NCBI GenBank assembly: GCA_945861535.1
Contig: CAMAUZ010000027.1
Span: 1-64,000 of the forward strand
Direction: 5' to 3'
DNA length: 64,000 nt
DNA from: Akkermansia muciniphila
GTDB taxonomy: Bacteria; Verrucomicrobiota; Verrucomicrobiia; Limisphaerales; BJHT01
A program made the translations under genes and the position numbers. The stretch's first letter is position 1. Each line of letters begins with the position of its first letter. Positions 41,155 to 49,900 of this stretch are shown here, piece after piece. The notes beneath the pieces were generated by a model. That model was not told where the DNA came from and searched no databases. It saw nothing but the letters and a program-made list of their open reading frames with translations.

Positions 41155-44100
41155 TCAGCCGGCGATGGCGGCGCCGATGGCGCGCAGGGTTTTCACGGTG
41201 TCGGTGAAGCGTTTTCCGGCCGACGGGGTGGCGAGCACGGTGGCGATGAAGTCGAGGTGTTCGAGGACGCTCATGGTCTGCTTCCGCGTGGCGCCGCAGT
41301 CGCGGGCGTTGCGGTAGCGTGCGATCACGGCGTTCTGGTTAGTAGCGAGAGAATCGGTGGCCAGGTGGTGCAGCAGGAGCGCGTCGGCCAGGCTGGCGAC
41401 GGCCCAGAAATCGAGGTCGGCAGCGTTGGCGCTGGCGCTGGCGGTCTGGGATTCGACGGCGTGCCGCCAGGTTTCGATTTCGTTCAGCAGGTCCGCGCTC
41501 GGGGATTGCGCCGGGGACTTGGGCGGAAACAACTTGGCGCGGAGAACGCGGGCGAGCAGCCAGTTCGAGGAGGAATAAAAGTTTTTTGCGGGCGTGGTGG
41601 CGGGCGGATGGTCGAGGGCCTGCCGGTAATAATGCTCCATGCCCGCCAAGGCCACCTTGAGTTCCGGCTTGGTGGAGCTGATCTGGGCGCGGCGTTTTTC
41701 GAGGCTGCCGCGGAGGTCGAGGCGCTCGGTGGTTCGGCCCAGCGCGAGGAGGTTTTCCAGGCGCTGTTCAGCAGTGTCGAGCAGGGCGGTCGCGGTGGCG
41801 CGTTGGGCGGGGTCAGAACCTTTGAACAACACCACGGCGTGGCGGACCTCCAGGTTGGCCAACTGCTCGGCGGCCGGCAGGGGAACGGCACCCTTCGGGG
41901 ACGCGATCGCGCGCCGATACTGGGCGATGGCGTTGGAAAACTCGCCGAGTTCGCCCCACGCCTTGCCGAAGGCCGCGCACACTTCGCCGTGGTCGGCCCA
42001 TTTTTCGGGAGTGTCTTTTATCAGCCGCTCGAGCTGACGGTGGAGTCCGGACAGCTCGGCGGCCGTGGTGGCGCGGACGGCGTTCCCGGTGATGTTTTCC
42101 GCGGCCATGACGACTTCGCGGAAGTGGGTAAACGGCCCGAACCCCGCGTCGCCATCGTCGTTTCCGCCGTTGTTTTTCAGGCGGAAGGCATGGTCGCCAT
42201 AGCACTGATACGCGCCCCAGGTGTTGACGCCCGGATGTTGTTCGTAGGCCGCCTCGCGGGCCGCTCGCACGGCGTCGCCGAAGGTCGCGCCGCCCAGCAT
42301 TTGCTCGTAGAACGTGACGGCGAAGGTCGAGGCGGCCGCGTCATCGACGGCCCAGCCCGCGGCGACGACGGCGCGCACGCCGATGCGGATGAACTCGGTG
42401 GCGAGGTTGGCGGCCAACTGGTTTTGCTGGGCGGGCGGGCGGGGTTTGGGGTCTTCGATGCGCCCGAGGTGACAGCAGTTGATGAAGACCAGTTCGGGAA
42501 CCTGCGGCATCTGCGCCACTTCGGCCGGGGTCAGGAACACATCGTGCCCGAGAACCATGCCGGTGATTTTTGGCGGCGTTGCCTCGCCTGACTCGGAGCA
42601 TGGGCACACGGGGTTAGCGGCGTCGGTGGTCGGCGACAGCGGATGTTCGTACACGCCGTGCCCGGCGAGGTGGAGGATGCGATACGGGCGGGCGAACAAG
42701 GAGTCGATGATCGGGAGGGAATGGGTGCGCAGGTGCGAGGTGACGTCGTAGTGGTGGCGGAGCAGGGCGTCCGCCACGGCGCTGGCCTCCTGCTCGGCCC
42801 CGGGAAGATTCGCGAATTCGCTTTCGGGATTGCCGACCACCAGCGCCGCTCTGTCGGTGGCGTGCAGGACGCCACGCCGGAACTGCGCGGTGGCCAACTG
42901 GCGGATCAGGCCCGCCTCGACCGCGAGTGGCCGGCCGCTCTGGCCGGCCCGCTCTGCTTTGGGGGCGGTCCGGTTCTCGAGCAATTCCCACGGAAACCGC
43001 GCCGCGGCTTCGTCGAGGAGCAGCAGCAGATCAAGCCGCGAGACGGCGAGATCTTTCAGTTCATTGGGCAGGAGGAGTTGGAACAAAGTGCGCGCCGTGG
43101 CGGCATCGCGACCGGGGTTGGTGAGGGCGCGCTGCGTCGGCACCATCACCACCTCGGCGCGGGCGCGACGGGTGAGGGTGACGAACCGCAGCGTGCCATC
43201 TTTTTTGGCGGTGATCTCGAGGCGGTCCCACCAGCCCGGCGGTTCGGTGACGGCGGCGCGGCGACGCCCGCCGGACCGCACCGTGACTTCGGCCTCGAAA
43301 CGAAAGGCGGAGGTCAGGCGGGGTTCACTCTTCAGGCGACCGAGCGCCTGGGCGGCGAGGATTGCCTGATCTTCCTGCAACTCGATGAACTCGACGCCTT
43401 CGATGACCAGCTTGCGATCGAGGTGGGCGCGTGCGAGCGCCGCACGGGCCTGCGACACGCCCTCGAGGATCGCGCGGATCGCGGATTCGACCGCAAGACC
43501 GCCTTCGCCGGTGCCGATCAGCAGCGAGCTGAACTTGAGCCGTCGCTTGCCGTCCGGCCGCAGCTCGGTGGCGGTGGCCGGCGCTTCCAACACCGCCAGC
43601 ACCAGCCGGAGCACGCCGTGGAGAATGGCGCGCGACAGATTGCCGGCCGCCAGCTTCCCGACCTGGCCGAGGCCGATTACCACCGCGCCGCCGGGAAATC
43701 CGCCGGGTTTCAGGAACACGCCGGTCGTCTCGAGTTCGCCCGGATACAGACCGAGGCGTTCGCGCTCGCTCAAACGCCCGTCGAGTTTGCGATCAAGATA
43801 TGCCTCTGCGCTCACGATGGCGTCGCCCAGGTAATGCCCGACCAGCACGGCGTTGCGCGTGAAGGCCAGATCGCCGTGGACCACGGTGACCGCGATGGTG
43901 GGCCGGGACTTGGGCCGGCGCGACGGCGGGGTCGCGCCGACTGCGGCCGCAACCAGTTCGTCCACAGTCGGGAACACGCCGACCGGCTGGTCGAGCAGCG
44001 AGCGGAGAACCTCCGGCGCGCCGCCGCGGGTGCCGGCCGGAGGCAGTTCGGGGAGGCGGCGGGTGGTGCCGGTTTCCAGCAATTCGCGATAGGCTTGGAA

Positions 44101-46719
44101 GGAGTCGGTGTGCGCCGGCAGATCGCCGTGCGCGGCGTCCACGAGGAACGCGGCCGCGCCCGATGGGACGCTCGTGTCCCACGCCGCCACGCCGTCGCCG
44201 CGCGCGGTGGCGAGAAATTCCACGCGCGCCGCACCGGTCGCCTCGGAATTAAGCTTCACGCCGCAGGGCGTCTGCGCGGCCTGGCCGGCGACATAGACGA
44301 TGGGCTGCGGGCCGGGCGGGTTGGCGGCGGGATCATCAAGCTGCTCGCGAGTCTGGCGCGCGGCGGCGAGCAACTGCGCTTTTTTCCCCACCTCCTCCGG
44401 CGTGCCTGCGGCAAGCTCGGCTCCGGCCTGTTGCCAAATTTCCAGCGCGAAGAAATCCACCGGCTTGCCGTCGGGCGTGGCGCCCGGTCGCGGCAGCATT
44501 TCCAACAGGCCCGGGAAACGCCCGAGGAGTGCGACCAATTGCCTGATGCTGTGCTGGCGGTCCAGCGCGCTCAGCATTTGCAGCGACTGCTCGCGGCCCA
44601 GCAGCAGCCGGGGGATGACGTAGCTGCCGGCGGACGGCGTGCCCAGCAGCAGCACGCGCGCGCCCTCGCGGTCGCAGAGGCGACGCCAGACCGCGGGGCG
44701 TTCGGCGATGAGCACGCGCACGAGCAGCCCGCCCATGCCATGCGCGAGCACGCGCACGGGCAGGCGCGCGGCTTCGGTTTCATTGAGCTTGGCGGTGATC
44801 GCGTCGGCCAGGCGGAGGGCTTCTGCGCGGAGCGACTGGCGCCAGTCGAAGGGAAACGCGAAGACGTCGTGGCCGTTCTCGAGGAGGAACTTCACCAGGT
44901 CGCCGTAGTAATTGCCGAGCAGGCCGTCGGGTTCGATCCCGTGTCCAGCAATGCCCAGTTCGCTGAGGCGGCCCAGCGCGACCTCGAGCGGCTCCAGCCA
45001 GAGGCGTTCGCGATTCTTGGTGAGCGGATTCTCCTTGGTCAGATGGCTGCCCATGAAGCCGGGCAGGACGAACACGACCTGGCGCGGGCCGGAGCTTGCG
45101 CGCGACGTTTGCATGTCGCGCGAGGCTTCTGTGTCAGGCGACGGCTGGGTGCCGCCGCGCACGGCGTCGCGCGCGGGCTGGCGCAGGTCGTCCGACAGCG
45201 GACTGAAATCGCGTTCGAAGCCCGGGGCGCGGGTCAGGCCCGCCAGCAGCCGACGGGCGGTGTTCGGGTTTTTGAAATAATGGAAATGGTTTACCTCCGG
45301 CCCTTGGTCAAAAAAATACCGGGGCGCAACGGACCGCGCCGCGCCACCGTACATGGCGCTGGTGTTGACAATCAGATCGTGGTCTTCGCCGTAAAACAGA
45401 TTCGGCAGCAGCATTTTCAGGCGGCCCCAGAGACCTTCGCCGGCGGCTCCGCCGGCGATCACCGTCAAATCCGCCGCAACCGTGAAGGCGGGATTGTTCA
45501 GAAAACACACCAACGCCGAGAGCGGCATCTGCGCCTCGAGGCCGGGGAGCGTGTGCGGCTCGGTGCGTTCCCTGGCCACGGCGAGCACGAGATCCAGCGC
45601 CATGTCGTAGGCCGGGTTGGCCTTCAGCCCGGCCAGCGACAGCACGTTGACGATGCTGGACAGCCAGAGGTCGAGGCGGCCGGAAGCGAGCGTCGTGCCG
45701 CGCGCCGGACACGCCACGCGCACGAAACGTTCGACCGTGGGCTGCTGGTCCCGCAGTTGCTCCGCGAGCCGGGTGAGCGCCTTGCGATCCGCCGACCGGT
45801 CGAGTTTTTCCGCATCCGTCAGGTTCGGATCCGCATCCGTCGGCGGGCCGGGGAAAAAGTATTCGAGATTGGTGGCGCTGAACGGATCAAAATTGCGCGC
45901 CGACGTGCGCTGCCCGAGGCAGAGGAGTTCGCCCACCAGGCCGCCGCGCGAGTGACTGACCAGATGGACGCGCGCGTTCTTGGGCAAAAACCCGAGCAAC
46001 TGCCGCGCGTTCTCCACCGGGCTTTCCGCCAGCGTCCGGTGCTCGAACGCGTACACGTGAGCGCCGTAAGACTTAAACAACTCGTCCTTCACCTGGCTTT
46101 GCGCCGGCTCCCACAAGCCGCCGAAACTCCCCACCGTGCTCGAGGCCGTGCCATGGATGAAAATGAGCACAGGCCGGTCGGTGGGCAGGTCGTGTGGCGA
46201 CGTCACCCGCGCCGCGAGCGGTTGGGCGGGCGAGCAGCGAAACAGCGCCGGGCGTTCCGGCAGGTGATTGTCGATGGCCTCGGCAATGGCCATGGCGGTG
46301 AGCTGCGGGAGATTGCCGTCCCGCGCGCCCACTACGAGCACGCGCACGGCCCGCAGCAGCGCGGTGCCCAGGCCGCGGCTGGCGGCGCCCGCGGCCGCCA
46401 GGTCCACCGGGAACAGCTCCGGCACCGGGGCGGCGCCGGCGGCCGCCGCGCCCGCGCGCGCCGCCATTTTCACGCTGGGGAAATCGGCTTGGAATTGCTG
46501 GAACGACATCCACAGCCGCAGACCGCCCTCGAGTTCGAGCTCCAGCACGTCGTCGTCCGCGAACTCGAGATCGACGCCGCGGTCTCCCGCGCCACGCACC
46601 TGGTCGATTTGCACGGCGGCTTTTTGTTTGACCGTCACCAGCGACGGGCGCGCGGAACTGACCAGTTCGCTGGAGTGGGTTTGGGGTGCCGAGACACCGG
46701 GGATGCGGAGTTTTTTCAT
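41155..46719 (-). CDS. Giant CHAT-domain protease with two alpha/beta-hydrolase domains
   Basis: The 1854-residue protein has no signal peptide or membrane helix; the ATG at 46719 follows GAGAAGG. Layout: an N-terminal beta region (~1-180), and a lipase-like alpha/beta hydrolase (~182-420) with PVLIFIHGTAS and nucleophile motif SHSRGG (Ser257). A second LCAT/PGAP1-like hydrolase (~545-800) has VVFVLPGFMGSHL but AHGMGG at 659-664, where Ser is replaced by Gly661. A region at ~940-1110 resembles the M17-peptidase N-terminal fold (VHGDLAFTRNAVLVGHY). The CHAT domain (~1190-1470) has RFPWELLENR, His1354 in HLAGHG, and Cys1416 in VFINCCHLG, the expected His-Cys dyad. A helical TPR-like tail (~1490-1854) follows. 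CHAT domains are caspase/separase-type proteases, often effectors. It is divergent from the giant Sel1-repeat gene, 202 bp apart. Confidence 0.85.
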   Translation of the reverse strand: MKKLRIPGVSAPQTHSSELVSSARPSLVTVKQKAAVQIDQVRGAGDRGVDLEFADDDVLELELEGGLRLWMSFQQFQADFPSVKMAARAGAAAAGAAPVPELFPVDLAAAGAASRGLGTALLRAVRVLVVGARDGNLPQLTAMAIAEAIDNHLPERPALFRCSPAQPLAARVTSPHDLPTDRPVLIFIHGTASSTVGSFGGLWEPAQSQVKDELFKSYGAHVYAFEHRTLAESPVENARQLLGFLPKNARVHLVSHSRGGLVGELLCLGQRTSARNFDPFSATNLEYFFPGPPTDADPNLTDAEKLDRSADRKALTRLAEQLRDQQPTVERFVRVACPARGTTLASGRLDLWLSSIVNVLSLAGLKANPAYDMALDLVLAVARERTEPHTLPGLEAQMPLSALVCFLNNPAFTVAADLTVIAGGAAGEGLWGRLKMLLPNLFYGEDHDLIVNTSAMYGGAARSVAPRYFFDQGPEVNHFHYFKNPNTARRLLAGLTRAPGFERDFSPLSDDLRQPARDAVRGGTQPSPDTEASRDMQTSRASSGPRQVVFVLPGFMGSHLTKENPLTKNRERLWLEPLEVALGRLSELGIAGHGIEPDGLLGNYYGDLVKFLLENGHDVFAFPFDWRQSLRAEALRLADAITAKLNETEAARLPVRVLAHGMGGLLVRVLIAERPAVWRRLCDREGARVLLLGTPSAGSYVIPRLLLGREQSLQMLSALDRQHSIRQLVALLGRFPGLLEMLPRPGATPDGKPVDFFALEIWQQAGAELAAGTPEEVGKKAQLLAAARQTREQLDDPAANPPGPQPIVYVAGQAAQTPCGVKLNSEATGAARVEFLATARGDGVAAWDTSVPSGAAAFLVDAAHGDLPAHTDSFQAYRELLETGTTRRLPELPPAGTRGGAPEVLRSLLDQPVGVFPTVDELVAAAVGATPPSRRPKSRPTIAVTVVHGDLAFTRNAVLVGHYLGDAIVSAEAYLDRKLDGRLSERERLGLYPGELETTGVFLKPGGFPGGAVVIGLGQVGKLAAGNLSRAILHGVLRLVLAVLEAPATATELRPDGKRRLKFSSLLIGTGEGGLAVESAIRAILEGVSQARAALARAHLDRKLVIEGVEFIELQEDQAILAAQALGRLKSEPRLTSAFRFEAEVTVRSGGRRRAAVTEPPGWWDRLEITAKKDGTLRFVTLTRRARAEVVMVPTQRALTNPGRDAATARTLFQLLLPNELKDLAVSRLDLLLLLDEAAARFPWELLENRTAPKAERAGQSGRPLAVEAGLIRQLATAQFRRGVLHATDRAALVVGNPESEFANLPGAEQEASAVADALLRHHYDVTSHLRTHSLPIIDSLFARPYRILHLAGHGVYEHPLSPTTDAANPVCPCSESGEATPPKITGMVLGHDVFLTPAEVAQMPQVPELVFINCCHLGRIEDPKPRPPAQQNQLAANLATEFIRIGVRAVVAAGWAVDDAAASTFAVTFYEQMLGGATFGDAVRAAREAAYEQHPGVNTWGAYQCYGDHAFRLKNNGGNDDGDAGFGPFTHFREVVMAAENITGNAVRATTAAELSGLHRQLERLIKDTPEKWADHGEVCAAFGKAWGELGEFSNAIAQYRRAIASPKGAVPLPAAEQLANLEVRHAVVLFKGSDPAQRATATALLDTAEQRLENLLALGRTTERLDLRGSLEKRRAQISSTKPELKVALAGMEHYYRQALDHPPATTPAKNFYSSSNWLLARVLRAKLFPPKSPAQSPSADLLNEIETWRHAVESQTASASANAADLDFWAVASLADALLLHHLATDSLATNQNAVIARYRNARDCGATRKQTMSVLEHLDFIATVLATPSAGKRFTDTVKTLRAIGAAIAG

Positions 46720-46921
46720 AGCCTTCTCTTGTGGGTTGCCAGGACCATGAACCCAGCCGGGAAACCGACTCAAGCTAAATGAGATTCATCCGTTAGAGAG
46801 TGATCCTGTGGGGACGAAAACTGCGTCTGGCCGCACCTTTTGCATGGCTGGAGGCCGCGGCGGCCGGGCACCGATTAAGGTGTTGAATTCACTTACGCAC
46901 TACAACTAACCTCCGCGCGCG

Positions 46922-49900
46922 ATGAGCAATACCAATTTGAAAACGCTTCTCACCAAGGCGTCCGAGGGCGACCCGAATGCGCAGTACGAAATCGGGCTGC
47001 TATTGACCAAGGGCGAGGGCGTGCGGCAGGACTTCGCCGCTGCGGCGGGCTGGCTGAAAAAGGCGGCCACCGCCGGCGTGATCGACGCGCAATTCGTCCT
47101 TGGCGCGCTTTATCAAAAGGGCAAAGGCGTGCCGCAGGATAGCGCGCAGGCCGTGACGTGGTATCGCAAGGCCGCCGAGCAGGGCGACGCCGCCTCGCAG
47201 TTCAACCTCGGCTATTGCTGCGAACTGGGCGAAGGCACGGACAAGAACCTGCCCGAGGCGCTCGCGTGGTATGCCAAGGCCGCCGCGCAAGGCGACGAGG
47301 ACGCCCGCCAGGCCCACCAAGATTTGCAAGCGCAGTTGGACAAAGTCATCCCGATCACCGTGCCAGCCCGGCCTGCTGCGCCGCCCGCACCCGCGCCCGC
47401 CACACCGCCGACCCAGACGATTAGCTTCGCCGCACCACCGGAACTGAAAGCCGCCACGGCCAGCAAACCGGCCCCGCCGCCCAAACAGCCCGAACCGCCC
47501 GAGCCGGTCGCCGTTGCGCCCGTCGTCGCCGCTCCCATGCCCGAGGAACCCGCCGCTCCAGCGGAAGCCGAAGCGCCCCTGCCGGACACCGAAGAAGAAC
47601 TCCATCAACTCGCCGAGGAAGGCCACCCCGGCGCGCAACTCAAACTCGGTTTGCGCTACGCCACGGGCGAAGGGGCCGAACAGAACAACGCCATGGCCGC
47701 GCACTGGGTCCGCGCCGCCGCGGAACAGGGTCATGCCGACGCCGAGTTCGCGCTGGGCGTCTTCTATCATCGCGGCCAGGGCGTCGCCCAAGATTTCAGC
47801 GAAGCCGTCCGCTGGTACGAACGCGCCGCCCAGAATGGGAATCCGACCGCGCAGTTCAATCTGGGCTACTGCTACGAAATCGGTGAAGGCCTGCCCAAGG
47901 ACGGCGAGCGAGCCATCCACTGGTATCAACAGGCCGCCGCCCAAGGCGATGCCGACGCCCGCCTCGCCTTGCAGGAACTCGGCGCGCCGGAACTTCCGCC
48001 CGCCGCTCCCGCTCCCGCTCCCGCGCCGGCTCCAGTCACAGCCCACGCGCCGGCGCCTGTGCCCGCACCGACTCCGATCCCGATGGCCGAGCCGGTTGCT
48101 CCGACCGCGCCTGCGGCTCCCGAGTGGGCGCCCGCTGCGATGCTCCCGGTCCCGGACATCGCCGCCCCCGTTTACCTAGCACCGGAGCCTGCCGCTCCAC
48201 CCGCAGTTGAAAAGGCCGCTGTCCCCGCGCCGGTCGCGGCCAGTTTGCCCGTTGCGTCGCCCGCGCCGAATGCACCCGCCGTGCCCGCTGAACCCGCCGC
48301 ACCGCTGATTTCCCTCCTGCCCGAACCCGAGATCGTCACCTCGCCCGAACTGCAACTGGCCGAGCCGCCGCCCGCGCCCGAACCGCCGAAACGCGCCGAG
48401 CCGCCGATGCCCGAGCCGCCCCCGGTGAAAGCCGAGCCGTATCAGCAATTGGTCGATGCCGCCGAAGCCGGCGATCCGCAGGCGCAATACAAACTCGGTC
48501 TCAAATATTTGAACGGCGACGAGGTCGAGCGCGACGAAGTGCTCGCCGGCGTGCTCTTCCAGATCGCCGCCAGCAAGGGCGTTCACGAAGCGCAGTTCAC
48601 CCTCGGCAAGCTCCATCACACCGGGCAGGGCGTGCCGCAGAATTTCGCCGAATCCATCCGCCACTACCGGATGGCCGCCGAGCAGGGCAACATCGGCGCG
48701 CAGTTCAAGCTCGCCGAACATTACCAGCACGGCGAAGGCGACCTCGCGAAGGACCCCGTCGAGGCCATCCGCTGGCACCGGCTCGCGGCGCAGAACGGCC
48801 ACCCCAACGCGCAGTACACGCTCGGCAGTTTCTACCAGACGGGCGAGGGCGTGACGCAGGACTTCGTCGAGGCCGCGCGCTGGTTTCATCAGGCCGCCGA
48901 ACAAGGGCACATGCTCGCGCAGCACAAGCTCGGCGCGGCGTATCAGATTGGGCAGGGCGTGCCGCAGGATTTCACCCGCGCCGCCGAATTTTTCCGCCAC
49001 GCCGGCGCGCAGGGCAGCCTCGATTCCAAGTACGCGCTCGGCCAGCTTTGCCTCCAGGGATCGGGGGTAAAAAAAGACGCTGCCGAAGCCGTCCGGCTCT
49101 TCACCGAAACTGCCAAGGCCGGCCACGCCGCCGCGCAATATCAGCTCGGCCTCTGCCAGGAACATGGCCTCGGCACCGCGGAAAATCTCCAGGACGCCGC
49201 GCATTGGTTCCGCCTCGCCGCCACGCAGGGAAATGCCGAAGCGATGTTCAAACTGGGCGCGTCACTCGAACACGGTCGCGGTGTGCCGCAGGATTATCAC
49301 GAAGCCATCGAGTGGTACCAAAAGGCCGCCGAACTGGGCGTTGCCGAAGCGCAGGCCAAGCTCGGCGCGTTCCACGACCGCGGTCACATCGTCGCGCAAG
49401 ACTTCGCCACCGCCGCCCACTGGTACGGCCTCGCCGCCGAGAAAGGCATCCCCGACGCCCAGGCCCGCCTCGGCGTGCTCCACGATCAGGGACTCGGCGT
49501 GCCGCAAGATCACGCCCGCGCCGCCCACTGGCTGCGCCGCGCCGCCGAGAGCGGCATCGTCGATGCCCAGGCCAAGATCGGCCAATACTACGACCAGGGA
49601 CTCGGCGTCGCCGTGGACCACGCCGAGGCCGCCAAATGGCATCGCCGCGCCGCCGAGAGCGGCCATGCCGGCGCCCAATACACCGTGGGCTGCCTCTTTC
49701 AGGCGGGCCAGCATGTCGGCCAGGATTTCGCCGAGGCCGCGCGCTGGTTCACCCGCGCCAGCGACCAGGGAAATTTCGATGCGAACTACAAACTCGGCCT
49801 CTGCTACCAGCACGGGCAGGGCGTGAAGCAGGATTATCAAACCGCCGTGCGCTACTTCACCCAGTGCGCTGAGAAGGGCCACCTCGACTCCAAGCTCGCC

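Noticed and set aside
42643-46782. Open frame of ~1380 codons on the plus strand opposite the CHAT gene
   Set aside because: Arg/Ala/Gly/Gln-rich with no recognisable domain; the minus strand encodes clear hydrolase and CHAT motifs.
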